In this document: in pieces, positions 47,551 through 61,340 of the stretch | How positions within the stretch are numbered: position 1 is the stretch's first letter | Layout: each line of letters opens with the position of its first letter | NCBI RefSeq assembly: GCF_032854445.1 | Contig: NC_088304.1 | Span: forward strand, 15,289,850 to 15,353,849 | Direction: 5' to 3' | DNA length: 64,000 bases | Source: Liolophura sinensis | Taxonomy: Eukaryota; Mollusca; Polyplacophora; Chitonida; Chitonidae | Notes under the pieces: model-generated | Databases searched by the model: none | What the model saw: the letters and a program-made list of their open reading frames with translations, nothing else | Told to the model about the DNA's origin: nothing | Made by a program: the position numbers and the translations under genes

Positions 47551-50462
47551 GTAAGTCTTGATCTGTGTTAAGTTTATACTTACCTGTATTAGACGGGTTG
47601 CCATGGTAATGTGTAAAACTCATGTAATGGGAGAGTATTATTGTCCCTTGACCAGTAGTCTTCTTCTATTAGATGTACCGAACCATAAAAAACAATATAC
47701 TGACATTTTTCATGAACCTTTTTGCATATTTGTATGGTCTTTAAGCATATTCTGAAGACATTATTCTATGTAGAATGGTAAAGTTCCACTTTTTGTGAAG
47801 CCCTGGAATTGGCAAATCCAACCAATGTAGTTTTGTCTCTGAAATCATCTTAAAAATGTGTATAAATTGCACTTTAAGTTGCTCTTGCATATACGAAAAG
47901 GTTGAGGAAATGAAGGATTAACGCACATCACAATTTTAAACCACGATGTTTAAAGATAAACATACATGTACATACACATAAATCTGTATCCTTGCATACA
48001 GTAATGTTCATGTAGGTCTTTCAGACATTGATTAGCACATTCGTTTGCATATGTTTTGTGTACATATGTATGGCATGCATATGGAGAGTTGAAATATTTT
48101 CAAGTTGACTTTGGTTAAATATGTAATGTATTTCATTGACATTTTATTTATGTACATGAATGCATCCATATAGATCTATATGTCCATGTTCAAATATACC
48201 TGCCAGAACACTTACGATACTGTAACTACTTTGTAACTATTAATGTAACAATTTGTCCTATTTCAGATTTTAACACTGATTAATTTATCTTTTCGATCAT
48301 CCATCACAGATATTATCTGTGTGCTTCAAGCTAAAAGCAGATACATGTATATGTTGAAGCCTGTTGCTTTTGATTTGAAAATTTGCCGATTAGAATCATA
48401 ACTGTGAGATGGTGGGTGTGAGCTGAATATCAGTTGTGGCACTAGTTTATATTTACAATGAGTGAAGTTTTAACTTCCTGCACATGTACATATGACTTGA
48501 ATAGCCTCTCTCCTGTGTTATTGTTTTTACCACTTGTGCTGTGATTGAGCCGTCAGCGGTAATCAGAGGGTAGAGATGGTCCTGCCTGATAGCTGGTCCC
48601 ACAGTCTGACACTACTGTATTCTCCTATCCCTACTGCTGGCTGGAGGAGGAATGTGCAGTGAACTGTGTAAAGTCATGGTTGGTTAGGCTAGTGTTAATT
48701 CCTGTGCTTATTACATACCAGTAGTAACCCTTGTCACAGAATGGCCATCTCTCGCCATGTCAAGATATGTCATGTTTTCTGATCAATGTAAACAGACGGC
48801 TAGACATGTGCATGTACTGTAATTGTACTTGCCTACTATCAATATTTTCCCATATTAAAGCCCATATTAAAGGCAAAAACTGCTAAAAAGCAATGTAGGC
48901 ATCACTAAATAGACCACTTAAAACTATGCATAAATATATTTTCATTTATTTTTTTATATTTTTGTAAAGATAGTTCAAACATTTGAATTCTAAGGTCTTT
49001 ACAAACCCTGAAACCAGAGTTTAGGAAGTCTGATGTCACAGTAAGTTTTTTCCAACTCAAATCACGACATTTCAGGTGAACATCAGGAAAAAGGTGATGT
49101 GACGTCCAGAGTTCCTAGATACCGTCAGTGTGGCCCATAAAGCCCATCTTACTATTCAAATATTTAAATGCCTTTCAACACTTTACAAAAAATCTGACAA
49201 AATAAATCAAATTATTTTTATGCATAGTTTCCAGTTGTCAGTATGATGAACTTTATTTCACATTTTAGCTTTCTTTTACTTTAAAGAGCTAGAGTGAATT
49301 GTATTTGACCTTTCCCTAATTACAGTGTACAATACAGCAGCCACTATCACATGAACACATGGACAAATTTGTCCATTATGTTTTTGTGTGATGATCTCCA
49401 GTTACAATGCAGTGCTAGGATTTACAGGATATTAAGGATGTATGATATGGACGTGGAAGATTGGTGAAAGTGTGTATAACATGTATTGGTCACTGTACAT
49501 AAAAGTCATGTTGTTGTCCATTTGCATGGATGTGTGTAGGTTTCTCCTATCATTTGGGTGGCATGATATCTATGGTACCTTCTTAGCTGGCATGCACACT
49601 GTTTTGTACCTAGGAACCATCCCTCTTGGGGATCCTCTTGGGACTGTACATGTATGCATGACATTGTGAGTGTAAGCAGATGTAGAGGGGCATCTGATGT
49701 AGAGAAAGCAGGCATGTATTGGTTCAAGTGGCACTGAAGCTGGTATCTGTAGATCTGCACAACAATGCTTGAACAAGCAAGATGATCTTGAATGGTGCCC
49801 GAATCTGCCAGGCCACTGCTGCTTCCAATAAAAATGTACTTGTACATGAAACTGCCAAGATGTTGTTATTCTCCAGTCTGTCCTGATTTGCTCCACCCAG
49901 AGGCCTGACCATGCTCAGAGGCCTAGTATTTATTTCCTTAGCCAATCAGTGGATAGTACATGTGAAACGACAGTCAGGTCCAAATTGTTTCCTTCACTCC
50001 CAAGACCTGACTGCTGTTGTATTAGTGAACTAAATCATAAGATATAAATTCTGTATAATATTGAAGTAAAGTACTATATACATGTATTAGTACTTAAAAA
50101 AATAAAAACAGATTAACCTGGCTCTAACCATATACATGTTTATTTGACTGTTTAATATCATAAGTAGATATACAAGTAATTGGATCATGGCAATTAACAT
50201 TTAGTGCAGTGCTGGAAGCAGTTCATAACATTCCTGAGTGTGGACTGGGATTGGATGATAACCTTGTGTGTTGGGTGGAGAAACAAACATCAGTTAGTAG
50301 AGGAGGGAGGAAAGGGGAGGGGGTGGGGATTGTAGTTGAGAGTCCACTCATGCCACTTGCCTATGAGTGGGGTCTGTGACAAGGAGAGAGAGCAACCACA
50401 TGGGCAGAAACTACATGTGCTAGCCAGAAAATCTGGTCTATTGATGGCTTATAGTTATTGAT

Positions 50463-50550
50463 ACGGTAGAGACCGTATTGATAGGGTGTAGACCGTATTG
50501 ATAGGGTAGAGACCGTATTAATAGGGTTAGAGACCGTATTGAAAGGGGAG
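50463..50550 (+). repeat. About 22-bp tandem repeat, four copies
   Basis: Unit 'tagagaccgtattgataggg', with small length changes between copies. Confidence 0.9.
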
Positions 50551-51642
50551 AGACAGGTGGCTTCATTGGACATATATAACCCAGTTTATTAAAAGTTTAC
50601 AGCTGTTTTCTCGTCTATAGCTGTGCATGTATACGTGTGCGTGTTCTTGTAAATAATTATACAAGTTAATCATCTGCTAAATGAACATGTTTAAAGTAGA
50701 AAGTAGAACCTGAACAGTGGCGAAGGAAATGACACCTTTTGAATCAGAAAATCTGCATTCTGGAGCACCCATCAAAACAAAAAAAAATGCTGATCTGGTC
50801 CCATATTCACAAAAAAAAAAAAATTATAAGTCTCTTGTTTTCTAACTTTTCTGATGATTCACATTTGCTGCATGACATGAAAACTTGTCACTGACAGAGA
50901 AATTTGTCACTGTGGGCCCTGAGTATCAGCAACCTGATGTTCCTTTTCCCTCCCTCTGCAAAATCTTAGCCCAACAGGCCTAACATGCACTGTGAAATTA
51001 GAATTGTACAAAATGATTTTCATTGTGTATGTGTGGGATTCAGAAAATGCAGAGAAAGTGCGATTTTCTCTGTTGAGCTTCTGTGTTACATGTACGTGCA
51101 TACAAGCCTGTTCTACTGTAGGCCTCTTGATCCAACATTCCTCGCTGTCAGCCTGACGACACATTTTCCTGTTCCACTTAATACAAGTAGCTTATAACCA
51201 TATACATACCAATATTAGACATATTACAATATGTACATTTGGTTGTACAGTACGTGAACAGTGCTGTACAGGAGTACATTTGTATTTTAGAATGATTATT
51301 TTAAATCATCTAATATTACATTTACATTTATAAATGTAGACATGTAATATTACCCGGAGCCATTTTAGTTGTGGAAAACATTTGGGCTCCCAGTCTGTTG
51401 GTCAGCCAAACTGATAAAGTAAATTGAGCAAAAAAAAAGATGGTTTATCAATAAAAGGTTTAGTTTCCATACAAATTTCTTTTATGTACAGACTTAAAAC
51501 CTCTCGATTTTAGCATCGTTTTGGGTTGCATGTTATAAACTTCTCTATGCGCAGTCACAATGTCCTCTTTAAAGTTTCAGATCAAAATGTTCAATTTTTT
51601 TTCCAGATATGTATATGCATGTATCAAGTATACATATATAGG

Positions 51643-51838
51643 GGCCTTTGTGGCTGAGGGAATTAGCACACCAACACGCTCAGCTCATACTGGCTTCCTC
51701 TCCGACCATATGTGGGAAGGTCAACCAGCAACCTGCAGATGGTCATGGGTTTCCTTTCACCATAATGGTGACCGTCATTGTATAAGTGAAATATTCTTGG
51801 GTACTGTGGGAAACACCTAGATGAGTAAATAAATATAT
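51643..51838 (+). mobile_element. tRNA-derived SINE, forward, diverged
   Basis: 'ggggcctttgtggctgaggg' (A-box region), 'cagctcatactggcttcctc', 'caacctgcagatggtcatgg', 'caccataatggtgaccg', 'gtgaaatattcttggg' and a GTAAATAAATA tail. Confidence 0.8.
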
Positions 51839-51847
51839 GTATAAATC

Positions 51848-51958
51848 GGCAGTCAGCATTATGGTGGGTAGAAACCAAGCAGAGCCCGGGAGAAACTCAC
51901 AACCATCCATAGGTTGCTGACAGACCTTCTCACGTATAGCTGGTGAGGAATTTCCAGA
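51848..51958 (-). mobile_element. tRNA-derived SINE fragment, reverse, tail-to-tail with the previous copy
   Basis: 'cagcattatggtgggtagaa', 'caaccatccataggttgctg' and 'cagaccttctcacgta' are the reversed SINE body, starting only about 10 bases after the forward copy. The pair could form a long foldback RNA. Confidence 0.75.
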
Positions 51959-52004
51959 TATGACCCAGTTACGGATCTTGTTACATGTACTTGTATTTGT
52001 GCAG

Positions 52005-52165
52005 TCTACAGTATTGAAGTGATATAATCTACAGTATTGAAGTGACATAATGATCTACAGTATTGAAGTGACATAATGATCTACAGTATTGAAGTGACAT
52101 AATGATCTACAGTATTGAAGTGACATAATGATCTACAGTATTGAAGTGACATAATGATCACAGTA
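52005..52165 (+). repeat. 26-bp tandem repeat, six copies
   Basis: Unit 'ctacagtattgaagtgacat' plus 'aatgat'; the first copy is shorter. Copies 2-5 are essentially identical. Confidence 0.95.
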
Positions 52166-55100
52166 TGGCTATGCTTTATATTCATCAGGCCATCAACCCT
52201 AATGTACCCTATACTGACATGTGCTGTCATGCCTATAGAAGTGTAATTACCAGCTATGTGTATGTGTACATATGTATCTGTTACATAGCCCTGGTCTGGT
52301 CTGCTGGAGTGGGACAGAGTCATCATGCTCCCCTCACACACCTGTTGATAATGTCAGTAGGAGTGAGTGAGTGCTTGGGGATTAACCGCGTACTTAACAA
52401 TTTTTCTGTCGTAAAAAAAGGAGTCCTTAGAGTGCATATAATGTGCCTCCTCATTGCAGGACGGATTTCCACCGCACTTGTATCTAGGGCTGCTTCACTG
52501 AGACAACTTACCGAAGGCAAGTAAGCCCCCCTACCCGAGCCATTATACTGATACAAGTCAACCATCCCTTAATGCTGAACGACAGGGGAGATGATACAAC
52601 TTCCTCTTTTAAAATGTCAGTAGGAGGGAACACCATCTGGCAGATACACGTACATGCATGTAGGTCATGATCAAATGATGTGACTTACGTTGTAACAGTG
52701 TTTATATCCTTCGTACTTTCGATCACTCTGTTACAAGGAGTTTCTATTGAGACCAACAATAAACGTGTTATACATTTGTATGCGTGACTGTATATTTGAA
52801 CACTGTTTCCTCATTTGATAGACATGGCGCATGCATGTAAACAGGAAACTGGTCTTTTACTTAAAGGGAGGTAACTCAGTCAGGGCGACATTTATAAGAT
52901 TTGTGTTTGTATGCAGTCATTTGTGCTTTTCTGTACTTTTCAATATTGTAATATTCATTAATGATGGCCAGATTTACATCATAATGTACACATGTATTGA
53001 GGAAAACATGAAAGGCATATTAAGAAAGATATGGTGAAAAATTGTTTCATTTTGAGACATATTTTATTTTTCATAATAACCCCTCTATTTTGTGCATGTT
53101 TTCCGTCAGTGGCTGCAAACATGTGGAGATGACGTCATTGTTGAACATACTGGGATCTTGGGACCAGTCTAGCCCCTTAATTAGGGCTGTTCCCCATTCC
53201 CCCCACTCCCTCCCTAACAAAGTTGTTCTGATACCTATGTCACCATGCTAAGGCCTGAACAAAACAGTAGATTAAAGATAATTTTATGCCCCAAAAAGAA
53301 AGCTGAGAACCGTTTTTGTACTTTATATTTTAGGCCACATCGTATTCTCTGTATTAGAAAAATACAACATACATGTGTTAACCCACAACATAATTGGCTT
53401 GAGGTAGATTGGCGCACCAAACGTTAAAGGTAGAGGTGTGATCGGTTGAGGAGAGTGTGAAACCCGGGAATGCCCCAGGATGTACATGGACTGTACATCA
53501 TACATGTAGATAGTCATATCTGAGTGTAGTCATCAGTTTCCATCATGAATTTCTGTCCATTACCTAATGTTTGTACATCTGCCTAAGGTCAACAAAGCTT
53601 ATCTATACGCAGTATTTGATTACCTACTTGTACATGTACATCATTGCAGTACCTTTTACAGCTGCTAATTTTAAAGTGAAACATTAGTTCAGGCCATGAA
53701 ATTTGGGTGATTGACGTTACCAGAAAAGTAGATTAAGGGTTTTTAGTCTTGAATAACTGATCATTCGATTTCGCCACTGCGCGAAAACAGCCAAATCATT
53801 CATGCAAATTGGTTACGTGAACATATGCTAATAAAGTCAGCTGCAGTACTTCCTAGCAAAACCTATTAATTTGTGTATGAAGTTGTTGCATTGCAGTACA
53901 GTCCGCCATCATACACGTCCAGCAGAATCCTCGGATAGCACAATGGCTACATGGGGGGGGGGGGGGGTGGGCGCACTGCATGAACGGCGATCAGCATAGA
54001 TCAGGGTGGATCAGGAAGCCAGTATAAAACATATTTGTAATACATGCTGAGAATCACATGGCCTCCCAAGGCCAGACTAGCATGTGTTATATTCCTGAGT
54101 ATTTTTATTTTCTTTTGGTGATTAATAATTAGTTTTACAGTTAGCGGCTTGAAGTGTGTGTAATATCCAACTGGCTTATGGAGCTATCACCATCCCTGTC
54201 TGATAAAATGGTTTCATCCACAGGGTGAAATAATATACCCGTAGACACGACGGAATGTCAGCGATGACGAGTTCATGGAAAGTTGTTTTCTGGTGAAAGT
54301 TCAAATTAATTGTCATCTTTGTCCGCCAACCGCTAGCTCGCCAAGAGCACAGTATGTAACTGACGGATGCCGCCAGCTAGCACGTGTTGTGTGCATAACA
54401 AAGGAGACATATAGTGCGCATAATCACGGTGGGAAAATGTGACTGAAAGTCCAATAGTACTTTCTTAGCCCAAAGTTCTCACATTTTGTTTTAACTCGGA
54501 AGCCTTCTCAAGAGTAACCTTAGTTAATAGGTGGCTTGTAGACTGGATTGGACAGCACAAATCACAGAAGACAGTCCAAATGCTTCAACCAGATTAACAA
54601 ATAGAGCGCAGACCTCAAAGAGTGGAAAGCATAAATTTTAGTGCATAATAGCATTGCGATCAAGTTTAATGCAACACTTTGCAGCAGAGAGCTTTCGTTC
54701 ACAGTCGTATTTGCGCTTGTTTCTTGCCAATGGACAAGTATTAAAACAATGTGAGAAGAGGTAGCTGTAACAATGGACATGACTTCTACCTTGTGGTTCA
54801 TGTAGCTGTTACTGAGGATGGCCGGCAACCTTGTGTATGTAACTCTAATACTTGTACATACCCATTTAGCGCTGTGAACTTTGTGGGAATGTTCTAGGGG
54901 ACAAATCAGCATAACACATTTATCGGTCTGCAAAATTACACTCCACGCAATCGACACGCAAACGATGGTTTTGTTAGAGTCAAATTTCTTTGCCTATTAT
55001 TCGTTATTTATACTGTGTAATAAAATTACTGCTTGCACTATAGTGAGTCATAAAACCAGTCAAACAATTGAGGCTGATATATGTACATGTACATTGTTAT

Positions 55101-56211
55101 AAATACATGTATTTGTGAAATAATTTTTCTTTTCTGTAGTTAAATCTGGATGGGTGCAGCAGTTTGATAATTGCGAAAATAAATGTTACATTGTATATAT
55201 TAAGGGCACATTGCCAGATTAAATTCCATTCTTGATCGCCATCATATGACTGAAAAATTGTTGAGCATGATCTTAAACCCCAAGCACTCACTCATTCACT
55301 CACTCACCATTCTTGATAATCTCACAGTTAAGCTGTCCAGACCTGCCAAAGTAAAATCTAGGCTGAAAAGGAGACTAGATATGTTTCAGTTTCATTGATG
55401 ACAAGTTGTGGAATTGTGTAGAGAGCTTTGATTCTGTTGAATTATGTACATGTATATGTTTGTACATGTATATGAATGTCATCCATGTAAGGTATGTACA
55501 AGTAAAATATTGTGGGTTAAACTAAGGACTGATCTTTGAATACAGTGTATTTGTACATCAATGTTAACGAGATACTAATCAACTTTCACCTGTATCATGG
55601 ATACTGTTCATTGTATTTAAACTATATGTACTCCTAAGTGTATAATACACTTTGCCTGTAGGACACATGAATGGTTCTGGAGACCCTGCGAATGCCTGTA
55701 ACATTCTCCCTACCCTGTTACATGTGAGACCACTGCCTGTTGCCCCAGGAGCCTCGCCTCATTGTGACTCACCCCACACCAGACTATGGCCTGGGTTGAT
55801 AAGACAAAGGCCGCATGTATTAGCTGCCTTATATCAGAGAGAGCTCAGCCTCTGTGGTCGTTACAAAATACAACTTGGGGATTAGCTTTTGGAACATCGT
55901 TGGGTGTGCTGTACTCAAGGGATACGTGTTTGTTTAGTTTCGTTGTCATGGTGATATAATCAAAAGCCCCCAACTAAGACTGACAAGGTTCCTAGTGCTG
56001 TTTTGTGGAGATACAGTAACTGTGATCGTTTGTAAAGTCGATATATCTAACCTATTATAGTTAGTACTGTTTGTCCTGCACTTGAAAATTGTATAAAAAG
56101 AGGATGTGGGAAATCTTATGAAATGCACATGGGGGTCAGGATTTCAGGTCAAGGTCCTGCATATACAGGAGACATGCATACTGTGGATGCTAGAAGTTTT
56201 GGGTGAATTAG

Positions 56212-56478
56212 AGGCCTCCGTGGCTCAGTCGGTTAGCGCGCTAGCGTAGCATAATGACCCAGGAGCCTCTCACCAATGCGGTCACTGTGAGTTCAAGTCC
56301 AGCTTATGCTGGCTTCCTCTCCGGCCGTAAGTGAGAAGGTCTGCAGCAACCTGCGGATGGTCATGGGTTTCCCCCGGGTTGTGCCCGGTTTCCACCCACC
56401 ATAATGTTGGCTGCAGTCGTATAAGTGAAATATTCTTGAGTACGGCGTAAAACACCAATCAAATTAATAAATAAATTT
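56212..56478 (+). mobile_element. Full-length tRNA-derived SINE
   Basis: Begins 'gaggcctccgtggctcagtc' with 'ggttagcgcgctagcg', then 'gtgagttcaagtccagctta', 'caacctgcggatggtcatgg', 'gtgaaatattcttgagta' and an ATTAATAAATAAAT tail. Flanks share only gtgaatt, a weak target-duplication candidate. Confidence 0.9.
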
Positions 56479-58143
56479 TTTATGTGAATTCATGAGTACA
56501 AATCAATCATTGGGTCATTGATTCAGTCAAGAAATCAGAGTCTCATCTTTTCAATTGATGATGCCTATCAAACCCATTCCAAATCAAAGAGAAGACAAAT
56601 TGAATAATGTAGACAGAAGACTTAAAAATTCAACCCGAAAAAAAGAATTTCCCCAGAGAGGTACATTAATATGTTCTGTAAAAACAAGTCCATGCTTCCA
56701 TGTACATGTAGCTATATTGGACAGTGAATAATAAATTCATCCAGTCTACCTGCATGGCCTACATGTAGTATACTATACATGGTTCGTGCAGACCCAGGCT
56801 GTCAAGGTTTGACACCTGCCCTGTCTATTTAAAAAGCTGTATGATCCATTTGAAGAGGCACCTCTATATCTGCAGGGGCCACACGAGGTGCAAGTATGCC
56901 TCAGTCAAACACTGGTGATTTTTTAAAATTTATCTTCAGCCTGATAGGCAAAAAAAAAATACTTTCAACCACTTCATTTCTTGTTAGGTATTACTAACAG
57001 GGTTAGTGCATTTAAATCTATCACACCCGACACACACGTTGATTGTGAACGACATCTACATTTCAAAATATCACACCTGTTTGGATTGAAGAGTGGATTA
57101 GACCTATCCTTAAACCAATGCTTTAAATGCAAATTTTGCAACCTCATGCAAGCCTGGAAACAATAAGTTGGTGTGCATTCACATTATTAAAAAAGTTACA
57201 GTGTTGTTTACATTGTAGTTTTATGCTGAACTGAACAGTCAACCGCGGTCAAAATACAATTTGGTGCAAGACAAGGTCCTTGCTTTGCCACTTATTTCCA
57301 GGCTTGTAATGTTACGAAAATAAAGACTAAACTACACGTGCCTGGTTGGGTCAGTTTTATGACTCTACAGACAGGCTTCAGACACTATAAAAGGCTTTCA
57401 GGTTACATGTGTCTCTAAAAAAATTAAAACTATATGTTAAATTGTGTGAAAGACATTACCGTTTTGTGCGTTTTGTTGGAGTGCAAGGCTTAGGTTTTAG
57501 CATTTTTAGCCCACAATTGAATGAGGTACCAACTAGGTACATATTAAAAATGTGAAGGCCATTCCACACATTGATGGAATTCCTAAGTTTCAGGGGACTT
57601 TGAGGACAGTACTGTGTAATGTATAGTGTGGCTTATTTCTGCTTTCTAGCCATGTTAAAGGGACGACTAATGTAGACATGCACATGTCCTTATTTCACAA
57701 TCATTAAAGTACTTGTGATGCTTTTTATTTTTCACCTGGGCTGTATTTTTTATTTGAATCCAGGAATCTGGTTCTCATAAAACCAAAAGGATGAGAATCT
57801 GCTTGGATTCTTGGAAAAGATGAACATTCTCAGGCTTTTCTCATAACAGAATATACATGTACATTGTTCCACGCCGTTAAAGATACGTGTATAGATACAT
57901 CTCCGAAAATCTGTTTACGATGCCCTAAATCTTTCGTCGTAACTGCTCTATTTATGGGCCTGATTCTGACAAAATTACGGAAATGCACTTAGATACTGAT
58001 AAAAAAACGATGAAAATGAAAGCCTGCTCACTATAATTAGCATAAATGTCAGGATGGCAGTTTACAGTATCTTAACGTATGAGTGAAATATCTGATATCA
58101 CCGTACATGATATACAAGCTTTTTCCTAACAAAATTTGTATAC

Positions 58144-58258
58144 AACAAAGGTGTGGCATTGTACACAACAGAGGTGTGGCACTATACATAACATAGGTGT
58201 GGCACTGTACACAACAGAGATGTGGCATTGTACACAACAGAGGTGTGGCACTGTACAC
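58144..58258 (+). repeat. 23-bp tandem repeat, five copies
   Basis: Unit 'aacagaggtgtggcattgta' plus 'cac', with a few substitutions. Confidence 0.93.
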
Positions 58259-59904
58259 GTGCCTGTTCATATGCATTTTTAGTAGTGTTTATTAAATAAC
58301 TCTTGTTAAGCTAAAAAGGCAGGCTTTTTTGTTTTCATTGTGCATGTGTATTGGACAGCTTTGTTTTGAAAAAAAAGGCACCACATACATTTTTGGAAGG
58401 CTAGGTTGGGTGCTGACCTGTAAAATGTACATGTATATACAGTACCACACTTGACGAGAGGGTTTGGGATATTTGTGGGTGTTTCTGTAGGTGTAATAAA
58501 TGCAAGACATATTTTAATACATGTTCACGTGTATTTGTACTGAGTTATAAGTGAACTGGGTTCAAACCCATATCTCATCCCAGTGCCCTGGACTGACCCC
58601 AGATGGAGGCCTTTGTCAGATGACACACCCCAAAGAAGATCAGCCGCAGGGAACTAATCGATTCTGAAAGCCGAGGTCATAAAAATTTACTGATATCTAA
58701 AATAAAACATGCAGTACGGTAATGTTGTGCTTTTAGGTAAATAGGTGCAGTGTCTGTAAGACTAAGGTACCCACACATATTTTATAGATAGGAGCTTTGC
58801 TGGGGAAATGTTAGCCTGTCAGGCTGGAGTTAACACCAAGATCACTACACCCTTTCTGTCCCACTTTACTCCCCTGCCTTCAGGTTAAAACACTCAGCAG
58901 AGTTTACATTTACAAGTTTGAAGTCAGTACTCTGATATTGTGCTTCTATCCATTTAACTGTCAAAGTCGGTCAACTATATGTGTAAGATACATCCTATTG
59001 CACATAATAACCATCCATGTTAGTGTATGTACATATACAACAGGTATGGGAATTTTCCTGTAGTTGGCTGATTTCAGACTTTTTTGATTAAAATTAAAAA
59101 ACAAAACAAAACAAAAGCTGCTGAATTTGTCAGAACAGGTGATAGCTAGTGTAATTTGGAGGTAGGGTGAGGTATTTTCAGCCTTTTTTTTCTGGCCATC
59201 ATTTCCCATGTGTGATATAGTTGTACAGTGTATAAGTGTACTGGAACGCCTCTAGCTATTATCAGACAGTACAGAATCTAAACGCTCACTTCAATGACTT
59301 CAGATTTCGCTCCCAAAAAGTGAATGTTTAGGGGCAGATAAAGTGAAATATTACTTTTGGTTCTGAAACTGACATTTTTGCCAGTAGCATATACATGTAT
59401 ATCATCTTCTCTTCCAAACAAACCACAAATCACCTTTCAGTGAAACTGTCAAAATCAGGCAAAATGAGTCCTAGAACAGGATGAAAGTTTAGGTTATTTT
59501 GATTTCAGTACAAGTCAGTGTACTTCTACCTACATATAATGTACATCCCTTAAGCCCCCCCCCCCCCCCCCCCCGAATAATATTAAACATGTAGATGTTT
59601 GGTACATTATATATCTGCAGTGTTCCAAGTTACAAAAGAAATTGAAAAAGTATGTGTGTATGGCTGTTCTACAAGTTTGGGATTATTAGCATGTGTTGTG
59701 AAAGTACGAAGGTTTTGAATCTCCACAAAGACCTGTCCGGTTTGTGAATTAGACTAAAGTGTGTTGTTCTGGCCTGTCATCTATTGAGGTCATTCTGTCC
59801 AGTCCAGCTCTAACATGTGGATGGCTGTAGCTTTATGTCAGTGGGTATATCACATACCTGATGGGGGTTGTGGGAAGTTTGCTCTCAGCACGAAACAGAT
59901 AAAA

Positions 59905-60400
59905 TACATGTACCTTTGCTGATTTATGTTCTTGTAGCACTGTACGTATGTGTACATGTACGTTTGCTGATTTACGTTCTTGTAGCATTGTAGGTATGTC
60001 TACATGTACGTTTGCTGATTTATTTTCTTTTTTGGCACTGTACTTATGTGTACATGTACGTTTGCTGATTTATGTTCTTGTAGCACAGTACGTATGTGTA
60101 CTTGTACGTTTGCTGATTTATGTTCTTGTAGCACAGTACGTATGTGTACATGTACGTTTGCTGATTTATGTTCTTGTAGCACTGTAGGTATGTGTACATG
60201 TACTTTTGCTGATTTAAGCTCTTGTAGCACTGTAGGTATGTGTACATGTACTTTTGCTGATTTAAGCTCTTGTAGCACTGTAGGTATGTGTACATGTACT
60301 TTTGCTGATTTAAGCTCTTGTAGCACTTTACGTATGTGTACATGTACGTTTGCTGATTTAAGCTCTTGTAGCACTGTACATATGTGTACATGTACGTATA
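59905..60400 (+). repeat. 48-bp minisatellite, about 10 copies
   Basis: Unit 'tgtacatgtacgtttgctga' followed by 'tttatgttcttgtagcactg' and 'taggtatg'. Two subtypes occur: 'tttatgttc' on the left, 'tttaagctc' on the right. 48 is a multiple of three, so both strands stay open with a 16-residue period; not a gene. Confidence 0.95.
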
Positions 60401-61184
60401 TTTTTCTTAAATTAAGTATTTGTATCCACTGTGCTGTTGTGGTGGTTGGCCATATTAAACCACCACCACAGGAAAACCACAATGTTGACTTGAGCTTCCC
60501 TCATTTGGCCCATACGGTATCTATATCCAGCCCACATGTACAGTATGTACCTGTTGTTTGTGTTGAATTTGCATAGCCAGGAATCTAACCATAATGGGCA
60601 GATTTAATTTAGTTAAGATGTGTATGTGTGTTTTTTTTCTAGCTCAATGTGTACATGTATATGTATGCTACCATGTTTACCGTGCATGCTCAAGTCTGCT
60701 TGTTCGAGTTTTTATTGTCTGTTAATTCTATTCGCACTGTCTGAGAATCAGCCTAGATTTACCTCTCTAACTATAATACAGCCAATAACAAATGAAAATC
60801 CTGTTTTTATCCTTCATACAGTTGTACGTGCACATGTACATGTGCATACAAGGCCATGACGTTTGTACCTTTCAGATTCCTCATACAAGAAGAAACAAAG
60901 TCAGTGACCTTGAAGAATAGTTAAAACTGATTGTGCTGATATACAAGGACTTATTTATGGCTGCATTTGTATTTACACTCACCTGAACACTGACCTGTAA
61001 ATGTGGTTTTCTTTGTGTGACAAAGTTGACTTTCATATACTGTCCTATACCTGCTGGCTACAAATTCCAGTTGTGGTTATGAACAACAGAGCTTAATTTC
61101 CTCTCTTTGTTATTTGTTTTGTTCGTGTTTGGAAGGGTGCCCTACTTTCTGCCTGTCTGTATACAACTATGCATGTATTGTAGA

Positions 61185-61340
61185 TTATATGGATAGTGCA
61201 TGCCGTGGGGTGGGACATCAGGAATTGTCAGCTCGACAGAAGTGATATTCAGTAAGGGAGAAGTCCGAGTTGAGTGTAACTTGTTGAGAGTTGACAATTC
61301 CTGATGTGCCACCCCACAGCATGCACCATATATTTCATTA
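61185..61340. mobile_element. Inverted-repeat element with arms of about 40 bp (MITE-like)
   Basis: Left arm around 61193-61231 (tagtgcatgccgtggggtgg ... catcaggaattgtca) is mirrored at about 61292-61329 (tgacaattcctgatg ... ccaccccacagcatgcacca) with about three mismatches. The centre is about 60 bases. No open reading frame inside. Confidence 0.65.

Noticed and set aside
49506-49945. Two overlapping - strand frames over 100 codons
   Set aside because: Both frames open in the same stretch with no similarity to any family I know; likely chance.
54562-54957. 131-codon frame on the - strand
   Set aside because: No domain, no splice context, ordinary AT-rich intron sequence.
60000-60576. Open frames on both strands, 16-residue period
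   Set aside because: Product of a 48-bp minisatellite; both strands open, no domain.
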